DNA of 64,000 nucleotides from Glandiceps talaboti (lineage: Eukaryota; Hemichordata; Enteropneusta; Spengelidae): NCBI RefSeq assembly GCF_964340395.1, contig NC_135558.1, positions 20,057,371 through 20,121,370 of the forward strand, in the 5' to 3' direction. Within the stretch, counting starts at the first letter, position 1. Each line of letters begins with the position of its first letter. The position numbers were made by a program, and so were the translations under genes. Below the pieces are notes generated by a model. That model saw only the letters and a program-made list of their open reading frames with translations, searched no databases and was not told the DNA's origin. Below are positions 1-11,530 of the stretch, piece after piece.

Positions 1-154
1 TTGTTAACCATATTTATCACACGGCTACACTCCGTCCACCAATCAGGGTACAGGATTGCCGTAGATTATAAGCCATAACCCACTCTTCACTAGTGCCACC
101 TGACAGACTTGGAATACATGCAAATTCTATTGTTATCGCCGTGGTGATAAGTAA

Positions 155-246
155 GATAATGAACTCGTTTGGTTGATTATGCGTCAAACACTCGGGGCTA
201 CGCCCCCTCGTGTTATAACGCATAATCAACCAAACTCGTTCATTAT
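155..246. repeat. Near-perfect hairpin palindrome (MITE-like)
   Basis: The two arms, about 155-185 and 216-246, are reverse complements of each other apart from one or two bases. An inner arm of the type CACTCGGGG / CCCCCTCGTG surrounds a 5-base centre. This is a foldback structure of about 92 bases. No coding potential is seen. A small non-autonomous DNA element is the simplest reading; no target-site duplication is clear at the flanks. Positions 1-154 and 247-1227 hold no gene I can support. Confidence 0.6.
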
Positions 247-1227
247 CTATCACGTAATGTCTTGTAAGACAAACAGAGAAACTCTCAAAACTCTAAATAA
301 TGTATTCGGTAGAAATCTATTGAACTGATTATGTTGATCAATACCTTGAGAAAACTTGATATTTAAGTTGTATTTTAATTATAGCCATATGATAAAATAA
401 AATACACTATAATGTACTTTCAGTGAAACTTAAAATACAGGGTGGGTCAAGAATAGAGAATAAATATTCCAATGTAAATGTTCAGATTTATATTTCCAAC
501 ATCAAAATATTTTTAAAAATTAAAGAATTAAAATAAGCTCAGATAGGCATTAAACTGATTCTAGTCTTTGGCACAATATTTTCTTTGACATTTGAAAGGC
601 AAAAACCAAACTCATAAAACATTCACATTTTTATACAGGCATTCCTACCACATTTTATTTGTTCCACATTACAAAAGTCACATCATTTCAACACCAAATC
701 AGTTCATTGTCAATTCTTCATTCATTTTTAAATGGTTTCTGATCACATGTACAAAATCCTGTTCATTGAATGATTTAGATTTTCTACAAAAAAATATATT
801 GTTCATGTACCCTTTGATAAGTTAAATCAGGTTTCGGTAAATCATAAACAACGGTTGTAATTACTTATGAGAAACTTTACTTGTAAGAATTTTGAAACCC
901 TTGGTCATGACACAAGAACTAATTTTAACTATATATTATATTGTTCACATTTCCAAAAACTAAGTTCGAAAATGAAACATAGTCATTTTGCAAGCGTAAA
1001 TTAGAAAGGATTGTGACATTTTGATTTAGATGTGTATAACCTACTGTACACTGATGCAAAATTTAGTTTGTTCCTATTGTTTCACTTGGATTGATCGGTC
1101 TATTTGACTTAGAACAGGTAGATCAGGTTCCAGTTCAAGTTAGATAGTAAGATTCCACTGAATTCTGTTCATTCAGTAGGGTGAGAGTGATATTAATAAT
1201 TGTTGTTGTATTTTCCCTGAATTACAG

Positions 1228-1336
1228 GATGTAGAATCTCTTATGGAACTCTTTAAAGTCAGAGTCAATGGAGAAAATGGTAAGAGATACTTGATTTTAT
1301 CAATGTTGAGAATTATTAGTCAAAAGTGAATTGCAT

Positions 1337-1383
<47 letters not shown>

Positions 1384-4300
1384 ATCTGTGTATCATTGCA
1401 GTGTGTTTGTGTGTGAGAGAGAGTGAATGTGAAATCTGGTAAAACTTGCATAGATTTTTCATACCCCAAATTTTGATTGGGAACCCAGAAACAGGAGAGG
1501 GAAAATTATTAAGACCTACAATGTGTATACATTGTAGACTGCCATACTTTGTGCGATCATTTTGATTGAGAACCAGCTTTCTCTTTATTTTCAGTCCCAC
1601 AAAAATACATCATAACAAATTTTCATATTTGATATGTCTAATGTGCCATTCCTTCTATCTTTTAATTTTTTTCAGGGGTTGCTAAGGGCTTCATCACTCT
1701 GCAGAATGCTATGGAAATCTGGGATACCAAACTAACACAGGTTGTCAATGGTGCAGCCTACCCACCAGAGTCTGAGTGGGGTAGGCTGTATGACCTGTTA
1801 GAAGATTGGATGGTATTGATTGATGAAACTTTAGATATCGTCGGATCAACACAAAAAGAATCTGAGAGAAATGAAAGGAAACCACATGATCCGTAAGTCA
1901 ATAATCTTATTATTACATGCATTGATATATAACATGTGTAAGTCAATAATTTGTGATATTACATGTATGACTATTACATGTATGGATACCCAATCCGTAA
2001 GTCAATAATTTGTATTACATACATGGCTACACTATCCATAAGTCAATAATTTCATTATTACAGTCTTGGATATTATAGTCCATAAGTCAATATTTGTATT
2101 ATTACATTCCATGTGTATAAGTTTTAATAAGTACTTCATCATATACCTTGACATACAATGTAGCTGTGATTATTACCTCAATTTAGTTTTTGAAGTGACT
2201 TTGTACCTTTCATCCAAATCACATAATAGTAAAAGTGAACTCTCCTCATTGGAATCTAGTTTTTCAAGTGACTACGCACCTTTCATCTGAATCAAATAGT
2301 AGTAACTTTATGGAATCTAGTTTTTGAAGTGACTACTTACCTATCATCCGGATCACATCCAAAAAATGTAGTTGTAATAGTGAACTCACCGTATTGGAAT
2401 CTAGTTTTTGAAGTGACAACGTAACTTTCATCTGAATCACCTAGTAGTAATAGTGAACTCACCGTATTGGAATCTAATTTTTGAAGTGACTACGTAACTT
2501 TCATCTGAATCACCTAGTAGTAATAGTGAACTCACCGTATTGGAATCTAATTTTTGAAGTGACTACGTAACTTTCATCTGAATCACCTAGTAGTAATAGT
2601 GAACTCACCGTATTGGAATCTAGTTTTTGAAGTGACTACGTAACTTTCATCTGAATCACCTAGTAGTAATAGTGAACTCACCGTGTTGGAATCTAATTTT
2701 TGAAGTGACTACGTAACTTTCATCTGAATCACCTAGTAGTAATAGTGAACTCACCGTATTGGAATCTAATTTTTGAAGTGACTACGTAATTTCATCGGAA
2801 TCTCTCAGATGTCATCAGTGTAATGATTTTATGCTGTATCAATTACTATTCTACATAGTAAACATTATTATTATTACCGGTATATCATTACATGTATATG
2901 CAAACATTAATTAACTAACAGGATGGATGTTTGAGATTTTATAACAAATCAATCTACAGCCCCTTTTGTCACAATCTATGTCTGGATTAAACTGCTATGT
3001 CATAGTTTGTTGTTTGGTTTTTGTCTATTACAGAATTACAATGGATGATGTATTCAGAATTTCACAGAAGTGGTTAACAACTACTATCAATGGAGTTGAT
3101 AATGAAGATGCCAAATTAGTTGAACAGGTATGTAAAATGTCAAATCAAATCTAAACTAAGATTAGTATAATACTGAGACTGTAAGATGTGTGATGTATTT
3201 CTACCCTCGTTGATCTTAGAATATGGGTAGGCTGATGAAGACACCCTGACAAGGGTCTATCATTGGGGCAAGATCAATAGTTTAATATAGGATAAAAAAA
3301 TTCATTGTGAGAATAACTGGAACTCTTTGATACCAATGTGTAAATAATTCATATCTTAACTTTCAAAAATCAACATAAACTTTCACATGTTTGATAACCT
3401 AACATAAATGTTGGCAAAAATGTTGTGATTAACTCTCATGTACATAAATGTAGGCACATCAAGAAGTGGGAAAATAAATATTTAAATGTAAGTTTCTGAT
3501 AAAACAGTAATGCATGCACCTCATATAATGTATGTTTTCAATATTAAATTAGATAGAATTACACAAGAAACCAAACAAACATGGTATATTACTTCATTCT
3601 ACACATGATTGACCTCCATGTGACCTTTAGTCACCATGACAATATGCTAATCATGCTTTCTTCATATTTTCACAGGTTCACGTTCTGCATTCTGAGATGG
3701 TTCACTGGATGATTCAAGTACTTCTCAGACTAGCGCCAGATAAAGAAGGCAACCCACAGGAAGCCATAGAAAGCAGTATGGCTGCCACCGCTACCACTTC
3801 AGAAATCAGAGAAAAGGCAGAGTCAATCTGTGAAAGGTTGACAGATTTCTCTAACTACATCACTGGGTAAGAATGAGTGAAAATTTATATAACCCACCCC
3901 TTACAGTTTGAGTATGCTATCCCAGCCCTACCCTAACCCTATCTTGACTGTGGAGGGGGCTGTTTGGTTCCAATCGTCCATCTGTCCATCATTGCACTGT
4001 CACTCCTTTATATATCAATGTCAGATTTCACTGAAACAAATGTGACATGATTTAAATGTAATAATGCGCATCACTTTTTTTCACAACATATTAAAGCAGA
4101 TATAAATGGATGGCAGCCATATTTTTCTAATCTTATATATCATAACTAGGCAAAGCCCATAATCTTGTGCAGGGTAGATTCATTTGTGACTGGCTGGCTG
4201 TTAATATAGGACCTATTTCCTGAGTCCTCCCCAGGTAGCCTATACTCCTTACACCTGCTGTGATCTTCCCATTTGCAAGTGGTGCTGAGTATCCCCTAGA

Positions 4301-5868
4301 CTATAATGATGTCATTGGTCTGGGCATCCCTTTGAGGGAAATGGAGGTTAGACCGTATCCACAATGGCTGATCTGTCAGTCTAAATAGCCCCAAGATAGC
4401 TAAATTTTGTTGTGTTATGTATTTGGTTTTATTTATTTAGAATTTTTTTACCAGGACATTAAAGTTCGTATTTGTAAGACACATTGCAATTCTGCTCCAT
4501 ATTGTTTGCAGATACTCAGTATGTAGTACACTTTAAGATGTGTTATGTATAAAATGATAGTAGAAGTACACCACATCAGACCAAATCTCTGGATGTGACT
4601 GGATGTGACTATGTGTCCTCAAATACAAGACACACATTTTTTTTATGGGTTGAAATGGTACAAAGTACATTTTCTTGTCAGTTTATACCACATAGTAAAG
4701 TATACATCAGGGATTTATCAAAGTAGTCTAGTTCCTATACAACATGTTGCAATTACTATCATCATCTCCACTCATGTATAGGGAAAATCCTTGTGCTAAA
4801 CACATCTATCCCCACTAACACAGCTGTCCCCGCCAGATGAAGGGTAAATGATGCACATCAGTACTAATCCATCACAAATTGACAGGCAGTTGCAATTGGT
4901 TAGTTCCTTTAGACAATTGCTCATTAACCGAACTCCACATCTCCAGTCTGAAACTAAAATCATATGGGGACGCAATAACATCATCACGTTTATATGAATG
5001 CAATCGGGGGTAGCACAGATTTCTGTACTAGAATAAGGACTTTACCTATACATGAATGGAGATGATGGTAGTAATTGTAATGCATCATATAGGAACTAGA
5101 CTAGTATCAAAGTGGTTTAGAGGAGTTATTCCTTTTTAAACTGTGTGGGTTACCAGGAGCACATGTATGTGTCTTATACAAATGTTTTTGTTAGTTTGGA
5201 CATTATCAAATATTTGAAAATTCAGACCAGATCAAAGCATGTAGAGAATTTTGCATTAAAATTATTTCATGGCAACGTTTTGTTGTTTGTACTTCCTTAG
5301 TTGCTGTAATGCTATTGTCTCTGAAGAGATGCAGAGAAGATTAGAACGTGGTATGGCAGATGCTGACCATGAATACAGAGATCTAAAGAAATTAAAAGTA
5401 AGTCCACAGTTGTCTTGATGGAATGACTTAGAATTACAGAATCTCACTCTCATTTTGATCTGTCTGGTTGTCTGTCTGTCTGTTTGATTGTCTGGTTGTC
5501 TGTCTGTCTATCTATCTGTCTGTCTGTTTGTGTTTTATTGTCTGGCTGTCTGTCTCCTGTCTCTGTCTGTCTGTTTGATTGTCTGGTTGGTTGGTTGGTT
5601 GGTTGTCTGTATGTCTGTTTGATTGTCTGTTGCCTGTCTGTCTGTCTGTTTGATTGTCTGGTTGTCTGTGTCCGTCTGTATGTATGTATGTTTTATTGTC
5701 CGGTTGTCTATCTGTCTCTTTGATTGGTTGTCTCACTGCATGATTGCTTCTTTGGTTGTCTGTCTATGTGTATGTTTGATTGGCTGGTTGTCTGTCTGTC
5801 TGTGTGTGTCTCTTTGATTGTCTTGTTGTCTGTCTGTCTGTCTGTCTGTATGTTTGATTGTCTGGTTA

Positions 5869-5936
<68 letters not shown>

Positions 5937-8900
5937 GCTGTCTTATCTGTCTGTCTGTCTGTCTGTCTGTCTGGCTGTCTTATCTGTCTGTTGGCAGGTC
6001 TTTAGGCTACCCTATATGCCAGATCACCTAACTGCCTATCTACCCCTCTATTAGTCCATCTATCAGTCTTCTTGTCCATGCATACATTATTCATTTAATA
6101 TGTGATGGTACCAATGACAATATTACAAGAAACAAGTAGAAAATATGTTTGAGAAACTTTTTTTTCAACTTTCTTAATTTTCTCACTTGTTTGTACTTAT
6201 GACAGAGTGAGTGTGCTGAGTGGATACATACAGCCACATTGCTACTACAGGAGTTACTAGGGGGTGGTGCTCTGGATGATTTCTTCAAACCATCATCAGC
6301 ATTATCAGGAAAAAGAACAGATGAGGTAAGTCATTACTGGAGGAATTCTATGAACTAACATATGACTCCTCAGTTTTCTGTTGTTTCATTGCTACACTCA
6401 TACACACATTGTGTTGCATTTCAGAAGAAAAATTATTGGTTCACTAGTTACAGCTGACTTGTAGAGGGCAGTGTCATCTGCCATTCACAAATTTTAGGTG
6501 GATTCCCTGTTATAGCTAAAATGATGTTTGTTTGGTGTTTCACTCAATATAACAATTTTTACACACATTCAGACAACTTCTGATGCAAAAGAAGCAATTA
6601 CATAGGTGCCAGACACAGTGGGGATGTAGAAGTAGTCAAGTTGAAATATTGATTATCAGTTAGAAAATAAACAATTGAAGCCATTAAAATCATCAAGTCC
6701 ATGTGTAATGTTTTCATTAGAAGCCTGTTTCTACTGCACTGTGAAAGAATAGCAATGCTTATCAGTGTTCAATGTGACTGGGTAAAGGATCCTGCTGTGT
6801 TTATTGTGTCTCTGTTATTGTTAGTCTAGAGTTGAAGTATGTCTATCTTTGTATCAAAAATGTAATGTCCCAGGAGTGATACACCAAACTTGATCATCAT
6901 GACCACTATCTCCTAAAACTTGGTCAATTAATTTCAATTTATTGGGAGACATACTGTCTATGATGTGAGGAATTTATGTAGATTGTTAATCCTGTGTTTC
7001 CCAACTTGTTGTTTTTTACACAAATACCCATAAAAAGTGAATAAACTAATCATATGACCATATTTCAGACAGTAGTTAACATCATATTATGTTAGGGTAT
7101 ATGTCTTCAAACATAGGAGACTTGTTTTCATCGTCTTTTCTTTTCAATTTTTTGTTTTTAATCTAGGCAACCAAAACTCCAGATCAGTCTGAAGCTGCTA
7201 CTCCCATACAGAAAACAGAGGAGAAGGCAGAAGATAGTAAACCAATACAAACACCTGCACCATCTGAGCCATCAACTAAACCATCTGAAACACCCAAACA
7301 TGAAGAAACTGTGAACACATCAGAAATGCAAGCTATAGGTTATGACCAAAATGTACGACCACAGTCTCTAGAAAATGGCAAGGATGTCAAACCAAAGGTG
7401 TGAAATATTTCTTCTTACAAAGCGTAACACCAAAGTAAAGCGTTTTCTGTATGTACCACAATTGTTTATAGCATCCATATCAAGTACAACCCATAACACC
7501 AAAGTAAAGCGTTTTCTGTATATACCACAATCATTTATAGCATCCATATCAAGTACAACCCATAACACCAAAGTAAAGCATTTTCTGTATATACCACAAT
7601 CATTTATAGCATCCATATCAAGTACAACCCATAACACCAAAGTAAAGCGTTTTCTGTATATACCACAATCATTTATAGCATCCATATCAAGTACAACCCA
7701 TAACACCAAAGTAAAGCGTTTTCTGTATATACCACAATCATTTATAGCATCCATATCAAGTACAACCCATAACACCAAAGTAAAGCGTTTTCTGTATATA
7801 CCACAATCGCTTATAGCATTCATATCAAGCGATAAAGCATACTGTTTCATTTGCCAATTGACCACATTAGAAAGGCCACATGCTAGGCTTGTAAATAAAC
7901 CAATTGAAACAGTATACTTTTACACTTGATATGAATGCTATATAGCACACAGAGAAAGTGTTTCACTTCAGTGTTACTCATTGTAATTTGTATATATTCA
8001 GGATAAGTTGCAAAGAGCAGTCATTATACAGAAAAGTGAACTCATGTTAAGGGGTCGTAAAAAGGTGACCCATTTGGGCAACATATTCCCCTAATAAAGG
8101 CATTCCCTGTAGAAGTACACCATGTATCATGTGAGTGTTTATAGCCAATCAGACAACACACTATGCAAATTTTTATGTGTCATGTGAGTGTCAACAACCA
8201 ATCAGACAACATGCTATGGTAATTGTGAAGTGTCATGTGAGTCTCAGTAACCAATCAGATAACAGACTATGATATGCATATATAAATATTCCATACAAAT
8301 GTTTATTTTTAGGAGGTGGATGTTGAAAAACTTTTGAAATCTGATGAAGACCGACCAGAAACACCAAACACATCAAGAGCGTATGAAGCACTTGCTGCGG
8401 TACACACACTACAAGAAAAACTCATGTAAGTAAACTGTGATGTATTCAACAACAAGAAATCAGTAAAACATAACAGCCTTTTAGAAAAGTAGATTAATTT
8501 TTAGGATTAAACTTTTGGAAATATGCAATACTTACTGAAACTTTGTTTATTTACAAGTGACTTTGAATCAACACAGTGTGTTAAAATACAAAGCAACTTG
8601 GGATCCTAGACTGCCCTTTTTTTTTACTATATATATACAGCTGTACAGATCATGATTCAGTTATAATTAATATACAGCTCTACCAATGACTAGATGTGAT
8701 TTAGCATAATGCAGTAGTTGAAATGATATCAGCAGGGGTGAACAAATAGTTTGAAATCTGATTAATGAAGTCTAGTGTTCCTGCAACTAAATCCTAGTGG
8801 TCCAGATTCTTTTCCACTTCTTGTTTCTTAAAATCTACTTACTCCAGGAGTGTAGTTAGTGGATTGGTCTGGCAAAGAGTTCTGTGGTCCTCTAAGTCAG

Positions 8901-9536
8901 ACTACTGGATTTGCTCACCCCTGGATATGAACATTTCATTATTAATCCTAACTAACTACCAGTGACCATGTTACGTTACAGACTATGCCTGTAAAACAAT
9001 AATTTCCAAATTTCTTTGATACTATGCCAGAAAGTAAACTTGTGTTATTTATATTGAATGTGTTATGCAGGAATACTGAGGTACGTGCACAGAATGCGGA
9101 AGAAAAAGTTGCTGACTTGGAGGAAGATTTGAAAGCAGCTCTGGAGAAATTACGTGCATACGAAAGAACTAGTGTAACACCACCAGCTTCATCAGAGGGT
9201 CAACGACCTCAAACAAAACCAGAACCCACGCCTGAACCGGTACCAGCACCAAAACCAGAAACACCGAAAGAAGAATCTCCAAGAAGTAAAACAAAAGGAA
9301 AGGATAAAGATAAGAGTAAAGAGAAAGAAAAGGAAAAAGAAAAAGACAAAACGCCAACCCCAGCAACACCATCACAAATTCCACCTCCGTCCTCAGCGAC
9401 TTCATCAAAGAGACCACCATCATCGGCAAATTCTATGAAATCGGCTGGAGAAAAATCAAGACCCACTTCTCAAGCATCTATTAGGTCAGGGGCAAGTTCA
9501 AGGGCATCAAAAGTCTCCAAGAAATCTAAACAGTAG
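1228..9536 (+). CDS. Nine-exon coiled-coil/KE-rich protein, 5' partial; possibly axonemal (AXDND1-like)
   Basis: Exons are 1228-1279, 1676-1892, 3034-3127, 3676-3866, 5301-5397, 6206-6325, 7167-7397, 8313-8425 and 9071-9536. Every intron is GT-AG and every phase agrees, giving 526 codons before the stop at 9534. The first exon has an acceptor, so the true start lies upstream, beyond what I can resolve. The middle is helical, with conserved-looking blocks such as MEIWDTKLTQVVNG, LYDLLEDWMVLID and MVHWMIQVLLRL. Exon 7 is a Thr/Pro/Glu-rich linker. Exon 9 starts with a coiled coil (EEKVADLEEDLKAALEKL) and ends in a low-complexity KPEP/KDKDKSKEKEKEK and Ser-rich basic tail. The architecture suggests a ciliary or cytoskeletal scaffold. 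AXDND1 is my best guess from memory of such helical blocks, but it is not secure; another axonemal protein is equally possible. Introns carry several minisatellites. Confidence 0.8.
1340..1383. repeat. (TTG)n microsatellite
   Basis: An uninterrupted TTG trinucleotide run of about 14 copies lies in the first visible intron of the coiled-coil gene. Confidence 0.9.
2195..2790. repeat. 73-bp minisatellite, about 8 copies, intronic
   Basis: A unit of about 73 bases, recognisable by GTGAACTCACCGTATTGGAA followed by TTTTTGAAGTGACTACGTAA, repeats head to tail. The five central copies are nearly identical and the first two or three (2195-2400) are diverged, as expected for recent expansion from one side. 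It lies in the intron between exons 2 and 3 of the coiled-coil gene. Just upstream (1893-2100) is a looser repeat of GTAAGTCAATAATTTG, which copies the exon 2 donor sequence. Confidence 0.9.
5455..5998. repeat. (TCTG)n microsatellite array
   Basis: Over 500 bases of TCTG repeats with TTGATTG and GGTT interruptions lie directly after exon 5 of the coiled-coil gene. Reading frames across it are Cys/Leu/Ser/Val strings and are artefacts. Confidence 0.95.
7424..7835. repeat. 69-bp minisatellite, six copies, open on both strands
   Basis: Six head-to-tail copies of a 69-base unit begin 27 bases after the donor of exon 7. Because 69 is 23 codons and the unit has no stop in one frame of each strand, frames of about 165-184 residues are open on both strands. 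The copies differ at only a few bases. I read it as an intronic minisatellite, not a gene. Confidence 0.9.
8110..8275. repeat. Three ~60-bp tandem copies with CCAATCAG
   Basis: Three diverged copies of a unit containing TCATGTGAGT and then CCAATCAGA(C/T)AAC lie just before exon 8. The CCAAT core is a coincidence of the repeat unless an internal promoter exists here. Confidence 0.7.
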
Positions 9537-9724
9537 AGTGTTTTTTTGTGAGAAAAGTGGTCTGTTTGGTGCAGTTGTAAACTACAGCATCATAATATAT
9601 GAATTGAATTGACTTAATACTGACACTATAAGGGTTTTAACATTTCATTGTTATTTGCCAAAGTCGTGCTATGTCTGTTATGTTTTGTGTAAAACTTTCA
9701 CTTTAGCTTTCTACAGTAAAACAA

Positions 9725-9952
9725 ATTAGGGTGAGTGTGAGTGAGTGTGTCTGTCTGTCTGTGTGTGTGCGTGTGTGTGTGTGTGCGCGTGTGCATGAGC
9801 ATGTATGCGTGCGTGCGTGTGTGTGTGTGTGTGTGAGTGAGTGAGTGAGTGAGTGAGTGAGTGTCAGTGTACATGTGTGTATGTGTGCAAGTGAGCAAGT
9901 ACATGTATTTTAAGATGTACGCCTCAGTTTGGGTGCACTTGTGCATGTGTGC

Positions 9953-9996
<44 letters not shown>

Positions 9997-10006
9997 ATGT
10001 ATGACA
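9725..10006. repeat. GT/GTGA/TCTG simple-repeat block in the 3' UTR
   Basis: GT-rich simple sequence occupies most of the region between the stop codon at 9534 and the poly(A) signal at 10322. Confidence 0.9.
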
Positions 10007-10321
10007 GTGTACAAGTATGATAGTCTACACATGTTCAAATGTAGAAGCAATGGTAAATGATGAATGAAGAACACAACAGACACAGGTGACAAACATACAT
10101 TACGTTTATTGTCTTGTATTTGCATATTCATAAAGTAGTTGTATACTATGTTGACAGTACACCATGTAAACATTGACATGACACATCTATGTACATATTG
10201 ACTTGTGATTAATTATGCATCATATATTATCATAAATTACAAAACATGAACATGTTTCTAAAGATATCACAATTACAAACATTTCTTTCCAATATTATTT
10301 TTAACATTTGTATCTCAGTTT

Positions 10322-10327
10322 AATAAA
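10322..10327 (+). terminator. AATAAA poly(A) signal
   Basis: A canonical AATAAA lies about 790 bases after the stop of the coiled-coil gene and is the first good candidate for its 3' end. Positions 10328-10785 otherwise hold no gene I can support. Confidence 0.5.
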
Positions 10328-10784
10328 GGATATACACAGTAAAGTAAAGAGTGTGAGTTTTCTGATGTAAATTTCTGATTTTCCTGTTCTTGGTATGTTA
10401 CTTAGTATGTACATATTAGGTCAGTATGCTAATGAGATGATGTAATTACTGCATAAATTAGCTGTATACATTGCATATCCGTCCCAGATTGATTTGATTG
10501 ACAGTTTGTAAATAGTGATTATAAAGTCTCTTAAAATAATTGAATAAACATTTGTTTATTACTTTAATCATTGCTTGTCGTCTCTCTGGATAATACAGTT
10601 GGGGTGGGGATGGGGGTTTGGGAAGAAAGTACTTCCCATATTTGACTAAACACGTTTTTTCATGTGATGTGATGGTCAAAACAGAGTGGGAGTGTGTCTG
10701 TCTGTGTACGTGTGTTGTGTATGTGTGTTGTGTATGTCTATCTGTGTGTGAGCATGTGTGTGTGTCTGCCTGTTTGTCAGCTGA

Positions 10785-10785
<1 letters not shown>

Positions 10786-10823
<38 letters not shown>

Positions 10824-10981
10824 AAGTCAGTGGTAAGATTTGTCTGTAGCACAGTGCTCGATACGTCTGCACGCAGAGCGGAGTATATGTTGATCAGCAC
10901 CTCCTGACGAGTACGAGTGATTTACTCACGAAACAGGCTTGTAGAGACGAAAAACCCTACTTGATTTTCTTCTACCCTCAA

Positions 10982-11043
<62 letters not shown>

Positions 11044-11048
11044 TATAA
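10786..11048 (+). mobile_element. Penelope-like/retrozyme remnant flanked by (TA)n
   Basis: About 160 bases of complex sequence (10821-10980) are bounded on both sides by TA microsatellites (10786-10820 and 10981-11048). The complex part contains a complete hammerhead ribozyme core, listed separately. Penelope-like elements and small retrozymes carry such ribozymes in their terminal repeats. No reverse transcriptase frame is present here, so this is a solo terminal repeat or a non-autonomous copy. The TA tracts may be the insertion target. Confidence 0.55.
10898..10950 (+). ncRNA. Hammerhead ribozyme motif (type I-like)
   Basis: The conserved core is present in order: CTGACGA at 10904-10910, stem II at 10911-10929, GAAA at 10930-10933, stem III and the cleavage triplet GTA at 10941-10943. 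Stem II pairs G10911-C10929 and T10912-A10928, then an AC bulge, then GAGT with ACTC (10915-10918 with 10924-10927) around a GATTT loop. Stem III is three base pairs (10933-10935 with 10940-10942) around a GGCT loop. A short stem III of this kind is typical of ribozymes in Penelope-like elements. The proximal part of stem I pairs CTC 10901-10903 with GAG 10944-10946; I could not settle its distal part. Predicted cleavage is after 10943. Confidence 0.75.
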
Positions 11049-11330
11049 TATAATGCTCATTTGAAATGGAATATTTATTGTTAAAACAAGTCTAAAATGT
11101 GGTCTGGGGTTTTATTGTAGACTTGTGAAGCGCCCTCAGTGGTAGCTTCTACAAGAAGACTGAACAGAACTCTTCGATTCGAGTGATTTCCAACATATGC
11201 GAAGTTCAGGTAAGTGATTCTAAAATTACACAAAAACTTGAGGGTTCAACAAACTTCATTGTGAAATAACAATACAGAATGTTTCTAGATACGTTTGCTT
11301 CTTTCTGGACAGTTTACCCCTTGAAGTATT

Positions 11331-11403
11331 GTTACCATACAATACAATACAATACAATACAATACAATACAATACAATACAATACAATACAATACAATAC
11401 AAT
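11331..11403. repeat. (AATAC)n pentanucleotide repeat
   Basis: About 14 copies of AATAC are followed by AATAATGTCTTTATTGCCCC. Read on the minus strand, the run looks like the 3' short-repeat tail of a non-LTR retroposon, whose body would be 11404 to about 11530. Confidence 0.85.
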
Positions 11404-11530
11404 AATGTCTTTATTGCCCCAAAATGAGTAATCCCTTGTGATACAGTGAGTTAAAAAAAATGATACAAATTGACTAATTAAAAGGGCGACACATTTACAT
11501 GTTGCACAGGAATATACAATAAATACAATT

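Noticed and set aside
2195-2790. Regularly spaced repeats resembling a CRISPR array
   Set aside because: The whole unit repeats with no variable spacer, and the locus is an animal intron.
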